A stretch of 64,000 nucleotides of DNA, from positions 558,001 to 622,000 of the forward strand of contig NZ_JAIUZO010000002.1 of assembly GCF_020171365.1 (NCBI RefSeq), in the 5' to 3' direction. The notes below the pieces were generated by a model. It made no database searches, had not been told where the DNA came from, and worked only from the letters and a program-made list of their open reading frames with translations. Position numbers and translations under genes: made by a program. This stretch comes from Qipengyuania gaetbuli. GTDB lineage: Bacteria > Pseudomonadota > Alphaproteobacteria > Sphingomonadales > Sphingomonadaceae. This document shows positions 29,208 to 38,696 of this stretch, in pieces (within the stretch, counting starts at the first letter, position 1; every line of letters begins with the position of its first letter).

Positions 29208-30116
29208 ATGCGCATAATCTTCATGGGTAGCCCGGAATTCGCGGTGCCGACGCTGCAGGCGCTGGTCGATGCCGCGCACGAGGTGGTCTGCGTCTACACC
29301 CAGCCGCCGCGCCCGGGTGGCCGCCGCGGCAAGGAACTCACGCAAACGGCGGTGCACCAGCTGGCCGAGCGACTGGGCATCGAGGTGCGCCACCCCGTCT
29401 CGCTCAAATCGACCGAGGAGCAGGTGAAATTCGCTGCGCTGGGCGCCGATGTGGCGGTAGTCGCGGCTTATGGCCTGATCCTGCCGCAAGCGGTCCTCGA
29501 CGCACCGAAGCACGGCTGTCTCAACGTCCACGCCTCGATCCTGCCGCACTGGCGCGGGGCGGCGCCGATCCACCGTTCGATCATGGCGGGCGACGAGGTG
29601 ACCGGCGTCACCATAATGCAGATGGAAGCGGGCCTCGATACCGGTCCGATGCTCGCGACGGTTCGCACGCCGGTCGATGACAAGACCACCGGCGAACTGA
29701 CCGAGGAACTGGCGGAACTGGGCGCGCAGCTGATGGTCGGCACGCTGATCGATCTCGACGCGCTGCACCCGGTCGAACAGGACCATGAAGCGGCGACTTA
29801 CGCAAAGAAGATCGACAAAGCCGAAGCACGGATCGATTTCGCGCGATCGGCCGCAGAAGTGGTCCGGCAGGTCCATGGGCTCTCGCCCTTCCCCGGCGCC
29901 TGGTTCGACCTCGACGGGGTGCGCGTGAAGCTGCTGCGCGCGGAGGTGGCCGAAGGTTCGGGCAAGCCCGGCGAAGTGCTGGACGATACCCTCGCCATCG
30001 CTTGCGAGTCAGGCGCCATCCGTCCGATCGAATTGCAGAAGGCCGGCAAGCCGCGCATGGACCTCGACACCTTCCTGCGCGGCAATCCGGTCGCGAAAGG
30101 CACGATCCTTTCGTGA
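29208..30116 (+). CDS. fmt: Methionyl-tRNA formyltransferase
   Basis: This 302-residue enzyme formylates initiator Met-tRNA. The N-terminal formyltransferase domain starts [16 protein letters not shown] and holds [17 protein letters not shown] with catalytic Asn and His and [11 protein letters not shown]; the C-terminal tRNA-binding barrel includes [13 protein letters not shown] and [16 protein letters not shown]. The stop overlaps the GTG of truA. It is divergent from recR and def. Confidence 0.97.
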   Translation: MRIIFMGSPEFAVPTLQALVDAAHEVVCVYTQPPRPGGRRGKELTQTAVHQLAERLGIEVRHPVSLKSTEEQVKFAALGADVAVVAAYGLILPQAVLDAPKHGCLNVHASILPHWRGAAPIHRSIMAGDEVTGVTIMQMEAGLDTGPMLATVRTPVDDKTTGELTEELAELGAQLMVGTLIDLDALHPVEQDHEAATYAKKIDKAEARIDFARSAAEVVRQVHGLSPFPGAWFDLDGVRVKLLRAEVAEGSGKPGEVLDDTLAIACESGAIRPIELQKAGKPRMDLDTFLRGNPVAKGTILS

Positions 30117-30862
30117 CCCGCTTCGCTCTCACTCTCGAATTCGACGGCACGCCGTTCTTCGGCCTGCAACGCCAGCCGCACGGGCCGAGCGTGCAGCAAT
30201 CGGTCGAGGATGCGGCGCAGCGTATCACAGGCGAGGAGGTGAAGTTGGCCAGCGCGGGGCGGACCGATACCGGCGTCCACGCGCTCGCCATGCGCAGCCA
30301 TATCGATATCGAGAAGGACATCGAGCCCTTCCGCCTCATGGAGGCGCTCAACGCACAGCTGCGGCCCGATCCGATCGCGGTGATGGATTGCGAGGTCGTG
30401 CCCGACGATTGGCACGCACGCTTTTCCTGTGTCGGGCGCAGCTACGTGTACCGCATCGCGAACCGCCGTGCGCCGTTGACGCTGGAGCGAGACCGCGCCT
30501 GGCAGGTACCCCAGCCGCTCGACGCTGCCGCCATGCATGAAGCGGCGCAGGCGCTGGTCGGCCATCACGATTTCACCACTTTCAGATCGGTACAGTGCCA
30601 GTCGGCCAGCCCCGTGAAGACGCTCGACCGGCTCGATGTGGAGCGCGATGGCGAGCACGTGCTGATCCATGCATCAGCGCGCAGTTTCCTGCATCACCAA
30701 GTGCGTTCGATGGTCGGCTGCTTGGCGCTGGTCGGGATGGGCCGCTGGGAAGTCGGCCGCGTGAAGCAGGCGCTGGAAGCGCGCGACCGGCAGGAACTGG
30801 GCCTCAACGCCCCGCCGCACGGGCTCTATTTCGTCGAGGCGATCTACCCCGACGAGACCTGA
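30113..30862 (+). CDS. truA: tRNA pseudouridine(38-40) synthase TruA
   Basis: This 249-residue synthase has the catalytic Asp in [13 protein letters not shown] (near residue 53), the N-terminal [19 protein letters not shown], the RSYVYRI segment and the C-terminal [14 protein letters not shown]. It acts on the anticodon stem-loop of tRNAs. The GTG at 30113 sits in a GTGA overlap with fmt and gives the family-typical N-terminus. Confidence 0.96.
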   Translation: MTRFALTLEFDGTPFFGLQRQPHGPSVQQSVEDAAQRITGEEVKLASAGRTDTGVHALAMRSHIDIEKDIEPFRLMEALNAQLRPDPIAVMDCEVVPDDWHARFSCVGRSYVYRIANRRAPLTLERDRAWQVPQPLDAAAMHEAAQALVGHHDFTTFRSVQCQSASPVKTLDRLDVERDGEHVLIHASARSFLHHQVRSMVGCLALVGMGRWEVGRVKQALEARDRQELGLNAPPHGLYFVEAIYPDET

Positions 30863-30942
30863 CGTAACGTCACCCTAGCCAAGCCGCGACGAGGGGCCTA
30901 GCGATGGCCGCACACGGACGGGACAGGTTTGGGAGACATGAC

Positions 30943-32055
30943 ATGACCACCACCGGTAAGCAGCTTTTCACTACCCTTGCGGCAGACGGCACGCTGACCG
31001 TCGAAATCGCCGATGCGACCTTCCCCGACCCGACCGGCAACCAGGTCCTGGTGCGCATGGAAGCGGCGCCGATCAACCCGTCCGACCTCGCGATCCTGAC
31101 CGGCGCGGCGGATTTCGAGAACGCCGAATATTCTCCCGGCAAGGTCGTCGCCAAGATGCCCGAACCCTTCAATTCGGGTCAGAAGGCGCGCCACGGCCAG
31201 CGCCTGCCCGCAGGCAATGAAGGTGCAGGCACCGTCATTGCCACGGGCGACAGCGACATGGCCAAGGCGCTGATGGGCCAGCGTGTCGCCTGCGTTCCCG
31301 GCAATGCCTTCAGCCAGTACGCTATTGCGGATGCTGCCATGTGCCTCCCGCTCGGCGACCACAGTTCGGAAGCGGGCGCATCCAGCTTCGTCAATCCGAT
31401 GACTGCACTGGGCTTCGTCGAGAATGCGAAGATGGATGGCCAGAAGGCGATCCTCCACACGGTGGGCGCATCGAACCTCGGCCAGATGCTCAACCGTATC
31501 TGTCTCGAGGACGGAATGGGCCTCGTGAATATCGTGCGCAAGGACGACCAGGCAGAACTGCTCAAGTCGCAGGGCGCCACGCACGTGGTCAATTCCTCCG
31601 ACGACGACTTCATGGCCAAGCTCAAGGCTGCAATCGACGAAACCGATGCCTTCTACGGCTTCGATCCGATCGGCGGGGGCCAGATGGTCGACACCTGCTT
31701 CAAGGCGATGGAACAGGTCGCCGTGTCGAAGATGACCGAATATTCGCGCTACGGTTCGAACCAGGCGAAGCGCATGTTCATCTATGGCCGCCTCGACTTC
31801 GGTCCGACCATCCTGACACCTGCCTACGGGTTCGGCTGGACGCTGTCGGGCTGGCTGCTGACCCCGTTCCTGCAGACCGCTGGCATGGAAACGGTGATGC
31901 GGATGCGCAAGCGCGTGCTCGACAACCTGACGACCACCTTTGCCAGCAGCTACAAGACGAAGGTCGACCTCGAAGGCATGCTGACGAAGGACGCGATCCT
32001 CGACTACCGCCAGATGAAGACGGGCGAGAAGTATCTCGTCACCCCCAACGGCTGA
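30943..32055 (+). CDS. Zinc-type/MDR family NAD(P)-dependent oxidoreductase
   Basis: This 370-residue protein belongs to the medium-chain dehydrogenase/reductase superfamily. It shows a GroES-like N-terminal domain (NQVLVRMEAAPINPSDLAIL, AGNEGAGTVIATG) and a Rossmann domain with ILHTVGASNLGQMLNRIC and DAFYGFDPIGGGQM. The Cys and His pair of zinc alcohol dehydrogenases is not visible, so it is closer to quinone or enoyl reductases. The substrate is unknown. The start is supported by GGGAGA 7 nt upstream. It converges on the asparaginase gene with a 3-nt gap. Confidence 0.88.
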   Translation: MTTTGKQLFTTLAADGTLTVEIADATFPDPTGNQVLVRMEAAPINPSDLAILTGAADFENAEYSPGKVVAKMPEPFNSGQKARHGQRLPAGNEGAGTVIATGDSDMAKALMGQRVACVPGNAFSQYAIADAAMCLPLGDHSSEAGASSFVNPMTALGFVENAKMDGQKAILHTVGASNLGQMLNRICLEDGMGLVNIVRKDDQAELLKSQGATHVVNSSDDDFMAKLKAAIDETDAFYGFDPIGGGQMVDTCFKAMEQVAVSKMTEYSRYGSNQAKRMFIYGRLDFGPTILTPAYGFGWTLSGWLLTPFLQTAGMETVMRMRKRVLDNLTTTFASSYKTKVDLEGMLTKDAILDYRQMKTGEKYLVTPNG

Positions 32056-32058
32056 GGC

Positions 32059-33036
32059 CTAGCGCCCGTCGAAGGCCTGCTGGATGGCGGCGGGATCGCT
32101 GGTCCCGCTTGCCAGCAGCAATTGCAGCAGAATCCGTGCCTTCTGCGGGTTGAGCGCGCGGGCAGCTACAAAGCGGTTGGCTTCGTCCTCGCCCTCGCGG
32201 TCGACGAGCCCTTCGTCGACACGGCTCGACCGGACGAGGGCAATGCCGCTGCCTGCCAGCCGCGCGAGTTCGCGCCTTACGGTTTCGGGCATGTTCCCCT
32301 CGCCCACGCCTGCCACCACGATGCCGCGCGTTGCCTCGCCCACCAGCCTCAGCGCCTCGTCCGCGCGCATGCCGGCGTGAACGAACAGGATCGGCACTTC
32401 GGGCAGGTCGCCGCACCATGCGAACGGCGCTTCGCCGCCCTGCCGCCAGGGCGCACCGAACCATTCGAGCGTCGCAGGGGTGACGAAACCGATTGATTCG
32501 CGAGGGAAACCACGGAAGGCATCGGTGCCGCGCGTCCGTACCTTGCGCACGTCGCGCGCGGCGAAGACACGGTCGCCCATCACCACGAGCACACCGCGCC
32601 CCGACGCATCGCCATCGCTGGCTACGCGCACGGCATTGGCGAAATTGCGCAGACCATCATAGCCGACCGCATCGGCAGGCCGCATTGCTCCCACCACCAC
32701 CACCGGCTTGGTCGCGGGCAGGGTAAGGTCGAGCAGGAAGGCGGTTTCCTCGAGCGTGTCGGTGCCGTGCGTGACGACGACGCCATCGCAATCGTCACGG
32801 CCCAGCGCCTCCAGAATAGCCGCGTGCAGCGGGTTCCAGACCTCGGGCCCGATTTCCGCCGAATCGATATTGGCGATCTGTTGGCCGGACAATTCCGCTG
32901 CCAGCCCCAGCCCGCCGACCTTTTCGAGATAGTCCTCGATCCCGATTTCACCCGCACGATAGTCCTGCGCGATGGCGGAACCCGCGATCCCGGCGATGGT
33001 GCCCCCGGTGGCAAGCACGGTCAGTCTGGTGGTCAT
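32059..33036 (-). CDS. ansA: L-asparaginase
   Basis: This 325-residue asparaginase has both Thr-containing active-site motifs: VLATGGTIAGIAG at the N-terminus and VVTHGTDTLEETAFLL near residue 90; VGAMRPADAVGYDG and GVGEGNMP complete the family pattern. It hydrolyses asparagine to aspartate and ammonia. No signal peptide follows the ATG at 33036, so a cytoplasmic enzyme is expected. The symbol is approximate, as type I and II cannot be separated with certainty. Confidence 0.93.
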   Translation of the reverse strand: MTTRLTVLATGGTIAGIAGSAIAQDYRAGEIGIEDYLEKVGGLGLAAELSGQQIANIDSAEIGPEVWNPLHAAILEALGRDDCDGVVVTHGTDTLEETAFLLDLTLPATKPVVVVGAMRPADAVGYDGLRNFANAVRVASDGDASGRGVLVVMGDRVFAARDVRKVRTRGTDAFRGFPRESIGFVTPATLEWFGAPWRQGGEAPFAWCGDLPEVPILFVHAGMRADEALRLVGEATRGIVVAGVGEGNMPETVRRELARLAGSGIALVRSSRVDEGLVDREGEDEANRFVAARALNPQKARILLQLLLASGTSDPAAIQQAFDGR

Positions 33037-33234
33037 GGGCGGGAGGGATAGCGCCAAGGCGTCACTCGGTCACGCCTTCTTGGCCGGGCGAACAGGCCGA
33101 GCGCAGGAAGTTTTCCGATTATAACAAATGACAATGCGGGCTGTCTGCTTTGTGCGTATGAATTACTGAAAAGAACAGAAAGCTAACATCCGTCAATAGA
33201 CCGCAAACTTCCGACTTGGTTAATCAGCCCCGCA

Positions 33235-34008
33235 ATGGACGCGATAAGAGGTGACATCAGGTCTTCCCCGTTCCCGCTGACCGGCGACTTCCTCGCCGGG
33301 CGCCTGCGGGACCAGCTCGACCGGGACGACCTGCAATATATCGAAGACCTGATCGAGACCGTGCAGGATCACGGGGATGGCGCGCGCCTGCTTGAAAGGG
33401 GCACGGTCACCGACCGCAGCACCATGCTGATCGAAGGCTTCGTCTTCCGCACGATCGAAAGCGGGGACCGGCGCTACATCGTGGGCGTGCAGGTGCCGGG
33501 CGATTTCGTCGATCTGCACGGCTTTGCGCTGAAGCGGCTGGACCATTCGATCGTCGCTGCCGGACCGGTCAAGGTCGGCACGGTCAGCCACGGCAGCCTG
33601 CGCAAGGTCATGCACGAGAGGCCCAATGTCGCGCGCGCCATGTGGTTCGGGACGCTGCTCGACGCGGCCATCCATCGCAAGTGGATCCAGATCCTCGAAC
33701 AGCTCGACGCGCCCAAGCGGATTGCCCACCTCTATGCCGAATTGCAGACCCGCCTCGAAATGGTTGGGCGCGATGCCCCGCGCGCATTGCGTACGCCATT
33801 CACCCAGCTCGACCTTGCCGACATGTGCGGGGTGAGCGCAATCCACGCCAACCGCGCGGTCGGCAAGCTGCGCGATCTCGGCATCGGGGAAATCCGCCGC
33901 GGCGACCTGTTCTGCGAAGATTGGGACCGCCTGCGCCGCTATGCGCGCTTCGATCCCGACTATCTCTATGGCGACGGATCGTTGAAGCTGGACAAGGGCT
34001 GGTACTGA
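33235..34008 (+). CDS. Crp/Fnr family transcriptional regulator
   Basis: This 257-residue regulator has a cupin-like effector domain (LLERGTVTDRSTMLIEGFVFR, GVQVPGDFVDLHGFAL) and a C-terminal Crp-type helix-turn-helix (FTQLDLADMCGVSAIHANRAVGKLRDLG). There is no cysteine set for an FNR iron-sulfur cluster and no evident cAMP-binding signature, so the signal is unknown. The 198 nt upstream hold an AT-rich stretch with TTATAAC around 33119-33125 that could contain its promoter. It ends 55 nt before tRNA-Val. Confidence 0.9.
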   Translation: MDAIRGDIRSSPFPLTGDFLAGRLRDQLDRDDLQYIEDLIETVQDHGDGARLLERGTVTDRSTMLIEGFVFRTIESGDRRYIVGVQVPGDFVDLHGFALKRLDHSIVAAGPVKVGTVSHGSLRKVMHERPNVARAMWFGTLLDAAIHRKWIQILEQLDAPKRIAHLYAELQTRLEMVGRDAPRALRTPFTQLDLADMCGVSAIHANRAVGKLRDLGIGEIRRGDLFCEDWDRLRRYARFDPDYLYGDGSLKLDKGWY

Positions 34009-34063
34009 TCGGCGCGCTTGACGCTGCCGCAAAGCGCGCTACATGCCCGCTTCTCCCGCAAGG

Positions 34064-34139
34064 GGGCGCTTAGCTCAGTTGGTAGAGCATCTCGTTTACA
34101 CCGAGAGGGTCGGCGGTTCGAGCCCGTCAGCGCCCACCA
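34064..34139 (+). tRNA. tRNA-Val (anticodon TAC)
   Basis: A complete 76-nt cloverleaf is visible: acceptor GGGCGCT/AGCGCCC, D-arm GCTC-GAGC, anticodon stem TCTCG/CGAGA with loop TTTACAC (anticodon TAC at 34097-34099), T-arm GGCGG-TTCGAGC-CCGTC, discriminator A and an encoded CCA end. Confidence 0.98.
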
Positions 34140-34145
34140 TCCCCC

Positions 34146-34289
34146 TCAAGCAAGCCACAGGCGCAGGGCGTAGGCCACGGCCCCCAGCACCGTCACGCTT
34201 GTGATCCAGATCAGCACCATCCAGCCCAGCCGCTGCCACAGCGGGCGGGCTTGCGCATCCTGCGATCCGGACAGCGGGTCGAAGGCCAT
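34146..34289 (-). CDS. DUF2474 small membrane protein of the cyanide-insensitive oxidase operon (CydX-like)
   Basis: This 47-residue protein starts at an ATG inside the cydB stop (ATGA) and has one membrane helix, LGWMVLIWITSVTVLGAVAYALRL in part, preceded by PLWQRLGW. Small single-helix DUF2474 proteins follow cioAB/cydAB genes in many proteobacteria and are thought to act like CydX as an accessory subunit of the bd-type oxidase. A longer in-frame reading extends back through cydB and is a shadow. Confidence 0.82.
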   Translation of the reverse strand: MAFDPLSGSQDAQARPLWQRLGWMVLIWITSVTVLGAVAYALRLWLA

Positions 34290-35296
34290 CAGTGATAACC
34301 TTCCGTCCCGACCTTGCCGCGAAACACCCAGTAGGCCCAGGCCGTGTAGGCGAGGATCAGCGGCATGGTGATGGCAACGCCTACCAGCATGAAGGTCTGG
34401 CTCCGCTGAGGCGCGGCAGCATCCCAGATGGACACGTCGGGCGGCACGACATTGGGCCAGATCGTCAGGCCGAGGCCCGCCATGCCGAGCAGGAACAGCG
34501 CGATGCTGAGCCAGAAAGGCAGGCTCTGCCCATCCCCGCCCAGCGAGCGCAGCAGCTGAACGGCCAGTCCCAGCGTGACCAGCGGCACCCACGCGGTGAG
34601 GTAGACTTCGGGGGCGGACAGCCAGCGCGCCGCATATTCGGGATCGAGCGCGAGGTTGTAGGCGCTCACTGCACCCATCAGGGCGAGCGTGCCCAGCGCC
34701 GCGCGCTTGGCCAGCCTGCGCGCATGGGCCTGCGCCTTGCCCTCCAGCTTCCAGATCAGCCAGGTCGCGCCGAGCAGCGCATAACCAACCACGGTCCCGA
34801 GGCCGGTCAGCAAGGTATAGGGCGTCAGCCAGTCCCACCAGCTGCCTGCATAGGCGCGGTCCTGCACCTCTATCCCCTGCAGCAGCGCGCCCAGGATCAT
34901 GCCCTGCGCCATGGCCGCGACGAAGGACCCGGCGGTGAAGCTGAAGTCCCAGAACCTTTCGTGCGCCTTGTCGCGCCAGCGGAATTCGAACGCTACCCCG
35001 CGAAAGACGAGGCCCAGCAACATGGCAATGACCAGAGGGTAGGTCGCGGGCAGGATGATGGCATAGGCCAGCGGGAACGCGGCAAAGAGCCCGCCCCCGC
35101 CCAGCACCAGCCAGGTCTCGTTACCATCCCACACCGGCGCGATGGAATTCATCGCCTGGTCGCGTTCCTGCCCCGGCTCGAATGTCGGGAAGAGCACGCC
35201 GATGCCGAGGTCGAAACCGTCCATCACGACATAGGCGAAGACGGCAAAGGCGATGATGAACGCCCAGATGACCGTCAGGTCGACATCAACACCCAT
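34289..35296 (-). CDS. cydB: Cytochrome bd-type (cyanide-insensitive) ubiquinol oxidase subunit II
   Basis: This 335-residue subunit has eight or so membrane helices and the family features VMDGFDLGIGVLFP, MNSIAPVWDGNETWLVLGGGGLF in part, FRGVAFEFRW and the C-terminal TWPNVV-like TIWPNVVPPDVSIWDAA followed by PLILAYTAWAYWVFRGKV. It forms the oxidase with CydA. The ATG at 35296 gives the usual N-terminus and overlaps the cydA stop by 11 bp. Confidence 0.95.
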   Translation of the reverse strand: MGVDVDLTVIWAFIIAFAVFAYVVMDGFDLGIGVLFPTFEPGQERDQAMNSIAPVWDGNETWLVLGGGGLFAAFPLAYAIILPATYPLVIAMLLGLVFRGVAFEFRWRDKAHERFWDFSFTAGSFVAAMAQGMILGALLQGIEVQDRAYAGSWWDWLTPYTLLTGLGTVVGYALLGATWLIWKLEGKAQAHARRLAKRAALGTLALMGAVSAYNLALDPEYAARWLSAPEVYLTAWVPLVTLGLAVQLLRSLGGDGQSLPFWLSIALFLLGMAGLGLTIWPNVVPPDVSIWDAAAPQRSQTFMLVGVAITMPLILAYTAWAYWVFRGKVGTEGYH

Positions 35297-36743
35297 CGGT
35301 CGCCTCCTCCTTGCCTGCGGGAAGGACATCCGGGTCGCGGCCCGGGTTCTGCGTTGGCCCCGGCGTAATGCCGGCGGTCCTGACCGGGCCCTTTTCGGTG
35401 CGTTTCACGCCCTTCTCACCGGTGTGCGGGGACTGGCTCATCAGGCGTAATATGTACCACGTACCCACGCCGAAGACCGCGAAGTAGACGATCACGAACG
35501 CGATAAGCGAGGTCGCGACGGCCGGCGCGTCGAGCGGGCTGGCGCTGTCGGCGGTGCGCAGCACGCCATAGATCGTCCAGGGCTGGCGGCCGACCTCGGT
35601 CGTTATCCAGCCCGCAATCACCGCGACGAAGCCCGACGGCCCCATCACGATCGCAGCGCGGTGTAGCCAACTCCAGTCGTAAAGCTTGCCGCGCATTCGT
35701 GCGAGCAGGCTCCACGCGCCGATGCCCAGCATCAGGAAACCGATCCCGACCATCACGCGGAAAGCCCAGAACACGGGGAAGACGGGCGGCTGGTCCTCGT
35801 CCGCAATCGTGTCGAGCCCGTCGAGCGGGGCGTCGAGTTCGTGCTTGAGGATCAGGCTCGAAAGCTTGGGAATGCCGAAGGCGTAGTCCAGCCGCTGCTC
35901 TTCGTCATTGGGTATGCCGAACAGGTAGAGCGGGGCCCCGTCCGGATGGCTTTCGTAATGCCCCTCCATCGCCATGACCTTGGCAGGCTGGTGCTCCAGC
36001 GTGTTGAGGCCGTGCATGTCGCCGGCAAAAATCTGCACCGGTGCGACCAGCGCGGCCATCCACATAGCCATCGAGAACATCTTGCGTGCGTGCTGGTTGG
36101 CGCTGTCCTTCAGCAGGTGCCAAGCCCCGACCCCGCCGACCACGAATGCGGTTGTCAGATAGGCGGCAATCACCGTGTGGACGAGGCGGTAGGGGAAGCT
36201 GGGATTGAAGACGATTTCGAACCAGCTCGCCTCGGGCAGGAACTGGCCGTTCGCGCCTTCGACGAAACCAACCGGGGTCTGCATCCAGCTGTTCACTGAC
36301 AGGATCCAGAAGGCCGAGATAAAGGTGCCCACGGCAACCATAAGTGTCGCGGTAAAGTGCAGCCCCTTGCCGACGCGGTTCATGCCGAACAGCATCACGC
36401 CGAGGAACCCCGCCTCGAGGAAGAAGGCGGTCAGCACCTCGTAGGCCATGAGCGGCCCGATCACCGGCCCCGCCTTGTCGGAGAACGCCGACCAGTTGGT
36501 CCCGAACTGGTAGCTCATGACGATGCCCGACACGACGCCCATGGCAAAGGCGATGGCGAAGATCTTGAGCCAGTACTTGAACAGGTCCTGGTAGACCTGC
36601 TTGCCGGTCTTCAGCCAGAGCCCTTCGAGCACCGCGAGGTAGCTCGCCAGCCCGATCGAGAATGCGGGGAAAATGAAGTGGAAGCTCACCGTGAAGGCGA
36701 ACTGTATCCGGGCGAGCATCAGCGCATCGGCGTTCTCGAACAT
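35286..36743 (-). CDS. cydA: Cytochrome bd-type ubiquinol oxidase subunit I, CIO type
   Basis: This 485-residue subunit carries the hemes. The N-terminal FENADALMLARIQFAFTVSF followed by HFIFPAF holds the axial His near residue 22, GRQPWTIYGVLRT the quinol/heme segment, and EAGFLGVMLFG the proton-channel Glu. The Q-loop is short, as in cyanide-insensitive oxidases (CioA). Such enzymes tolerate cyanide and sulfide. No cydDC is nearby, again the CIO pattern. The ATG at 36743 is preferred to a GTG two codons earlier. It lies 86 nt downstream of the sulfide:quinone reductase gene on the same strand. Confidence 0.96.
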   Translation of the reverse strand: MFENADALMLARIQFAFTVSFHFIFPAFSIGLASYLAVLEGLWLKTGKQVYQDLFKYWLKIFAIAFAMGVVSGIVMSYQFGTNWSAFSDKAGPVIGPLMAYEVLTAFFLEAGFLGVMLFGMNRVGKGLHFTATLMVAVGTFISAFWILSVNSWMQTPVGFVEGANGQFLPEASWFEIVFNPSFPYRLVHTVIAAYLTTAFVVGGVGAWHLLKDSANQHARKMFSMAMWMAALVAPVQIFAGDMHGLNTLEHQPAKVMAMEGHYESHPDGAPLYLFGIPNDEEQRLDYAFGIPKLSSLILKHELDAPLDGLDTIADEDQPPVFPVFWAFRVMVGIGFLMLGIGAWSLLARMRGKLYDWSWLHRAAIVMGPSGFVAVIAGWITTEVGRQPWTIYGVLRTADSASPLDAPAVATSLIAFVIVYFAVFGVGTWYILRLMSQSPHTGEKGVKRTEKGPVRTAGITPGPTQNPGRDPDVLPAGKEEATDGC

Positions 36744-36829
36744 GATCACCCTATACAGTCACGCCGGCGGCAGTGGGATGAAAGCAATGCACCCGATGGT
36801 GCGCGCGGTGCATCACGGCCCGGGCGCAA

Positions 36830-38056
36830 TCAGCCCAGCTTGCCCGGCTTGACCAGCCATTCGCGGCCCTTGAGCATTGCCTCCCAATAGACCTTGGGCA
36901 GGATGTCGGCCTTGAGCGTCCACGCGCGCCGGGTCGGCTTGCGCCCGTCGAGCATCCAGTCGGGGAAGCTCGGCAGCAATTTGCCGCCATAGCCGAATTC
37001 CGCGAGCACGATCTTGCCGTGCTCCACCGTCAGCGGGCAGCTGCCATAACCGTCATAAAGCGCAGGCAGGGGCTTATCGAGAATGGCCGCGATCAGGTTC
37101 TCCGCCACGATCGGCGCCTGCTTACGCGCGGCGGCGGCGGTCTTGGCATTGGGCGTATTGGTGCAATCACCCAGCCCGAAGACATTTTCGAATTTGGTGT
37201 GGCGCAAGGTCGCCGGATCGACATCGACCCAGCCGCCGTCTCCTGCGAGCGGGCTGGCCTTGATGAAATCGGGCGCGGTCTGCGGCGGCACGACGTGGAT
37301 CATGTCGAAATCGACCGTCTTGGTGCCGCTTTCGGTGGCGAAAGTCGCGGTCCTGGCGCCGCCGTCGACGGCAGTCAGCCGCTCGTTGAGGTCGAGCGTG
37401 ATGCCATAGCGTTCGACATATTCCATCAGCGCGGGGACGTAATCGGCAACTCCGAACAGCACGCCTCCGGCATTGTGGAAGTGCACGTCCATGTCCTTCA
37501 GGCAACCCCGCCGCTCCCATTCGGAGCAGGACAGGTACATGGCCTTTTGCGGCGCGCCTGCACATTTGATCGGCATGGGCGGCTGGGTGAACAGCGCCCT
37601 GCCCGACCGCGTGCGCTGGACGAGGTCCCAGGTGTAGGGCGCAAGGTCGTAGCGATAATTCGAGGTAACGCCGTTGCGGCCGAGAGTATCGCTCAGCCCC
37701 TCGATACCGTCCCAGTCGAGCTTCAGCCCGGCTGCTACCACGAGGAAGATGTAGCCGACCCGGCTTCCGTCCTCGAGCACGACCTCGTTCTTGTGCGGCT
37801 CGAAAGCTGTCGCCGCCTGCGAGATCCACGAGACATAGTCGGGCATGACGGCCGCCATGTCGCGCACGGTCTGCGGCGCCTTGAAGATGCCGCCGCCGAC
37901 CATGGTCCAGCCGGGCTGGTAGTAGTGCTTAGCCGAAGGCTCGATGATGGCGATGCGCAGGCTCGGCTCGCGCTTGTGCAGCGATGCTGCCGTGGCGATT
38001 CCCGAAGAGCCGCCACCCACGATGACGACTTCGAATTCGGCTTTGCTTCCTGCCAC
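36830..38056 (-). CDS. sqr: Sulfide:quinone oxidoreductase, type II (eukaryotic-like)
   Basis: This 408-residue flavoprotein has the FAD-binding VVIVGGGSSGIATAASL, YYQPGWTMVGGG, and the two redox cysteines Cys165 in IKCAGAPQK and Cys340 in YGSCPL, which match the active pair of mitochondrial SQRDL. NVFGLGDCTNTPNAKTAAAA is the second FAD motif. It oxidises sulfide and passes electrons to ubiquinone; the downstream CIO-type oxidase could take them to oxygen. The GTG at 38056 follows AGGGAGAAGG. A persulfide dioxygenase is not in the window. Confidence 0.93.
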   Translation of the reverse strand: MAGSKAEFEVVIVGGGSSGIATAASLHKREPSLRIAIIEPSAKHYYQPGWTMVGGGIFKAPQTVRDMAAVMPDYVSWISQAATAFEPHKNEVVLEDGSRVGYIFLVVAAGLKLDWDGIEGLSDTLGRNGVTSNYRYDLAPYTWDLVQRTRSGRALFTQPPMPIKCAGAPQKAMYLSCSEWERRGCLKDMDVHFHNAGGVLFGVADYVPALMEYVERYGITLDLNERLTAVDGGARTATFATESGTKTVDFDMIHVVPPQTAPDFIKASPLAGDGGWVDVDPATLRHTKFENVFGLGDCTNTPNAKTAAAARKQAPIVAENLIAAILDKPLPALYDGYGSCPLTVEHGKIVLAEFGYGGKLLPSFPDWMLDGRKPTRRAWTLKADILPKVYWEAMLKGREWLVKPGKLG

Positions 38057-38079
38057 CGGCCTTCTCCCTGCTATATTAG

Positions 38080-38090
38080 ATAATCCTTAT
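38080..38090. promoter_or_regulatory. AT-rich dyad upstream of sqr
   Basis: Between tlpA and sqr a 66-nt gap contains ATAATCCTTAT, a perfect dyad with a 3-nt centre, inside an AT-rich stretch TATATTAGATAATCC that stands out from the GC-rich surroundings. It could be a promoter element or an operator for a sulfide-responsive repressor; no regulator gene is adjacent. Confidence 0.3.
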
Positions 38091-38122
38091 GTATTGGGGC
38101 AAGCCTTTGTGCAAGAGGCAAA

Positions 38123-38680
38123 TCAGGGCCTTGCGACTTCCTCGATCGCGCCCCGTGCCTCTTCGCTCGACCAGTCGTAATCGCCGCGCACGCGCCAGAC
38201 TTCGATGCCCGATGCATCGTATAGCACAGTGGTGGGCAGCGGGGTGTTGTCGTAATGGAAACCCAGCTCGGCGTCGGGGTCCATCCAGGGCTCCAGATAG
38301 CCGAACTCGTTTTCCGCAAAGAAAGCGGCGACCTTTTCCTGGCCGTTCAGGTCCTGGCTGACCGTGATGACCTGCAACTGCTCGTCATAGTCGGCGGCCA
38401 GCTGGTCCAGCAGCGGCATCTCCTTCTTGCAGGGCGCACACCAGGTGGCCCAGAGATTGAGCAGCACCGGCCGGCCCTGCAGGGCGCCGAGGTTGAGCAC
38501 GCGGCCATCGAGATCGCGGACATTGGAGGCAGGCATCAGATCGCCTGCATTGCTCCGGTCGATTTCGCCTGTTGCCTGCGCCGAAGCACCGCTTTCTTGC
38601 ACCGGCTCCGGCTCGCTCCTATCGCAGGCGGAAACGGCAAGACCCAAGGTGACGAGCAGCGTGAGCGAAAAGCGGGACAA
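38123..38680 (-). CDS. TlpA-family thiol-disulfide oxidoreductase, lipoprotein
   Basis: This 185-residue protein has a lipoprotein signal ending LAVSAC and a thioredoxin fold with the redox motif [13 protein letters not shown] near residue 83 and the cis-Pro region PLPTTVLYD. It should reduce disulfides in the periplasm, for example in cytochrome c maturation. The TTG at 38680 follows a GGAG and gives a complete signal peptide. The next start, argH on the other strand, is only 16 nt away. It is co-directional with sqr-cioAB, 66 nt upstream. Confidence 0.9.
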   Translation of the reverse strand: MSRFSLTLLVTLGLAVSACDRSEPEPVQESGASAQATGEIDRSNAGDLMPASNVRDLDGRVLNLGALQGRPVLLNLWATWCAPCKKEMPLLDQLAADYDEQLQVITVSQDLNGQEKVAAFFAENEFGYLEPWMDPDAELGFHYDNTPLPTTVLYDASGIEVWRVRGDYDWSSEEARGAIEEVARP

Positions 38681-38696
38681 TCAAGGCTCCAATTCG

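Noticed and set aside
34064..34139. tRNA-Val and tRNA-Thr as attachment sites of an integrated element
   Set aside because: No integrase and no direct repeat of the tRNA 3' end nearby; the genes on both sides are core genes.
34146..34838. 230-residue frame ending in the DUF2474 protein
   Set aside because: Its first 180 residues are an out-of-frame reading of cydB; only the final 47 residues from 34289 form the real gene.
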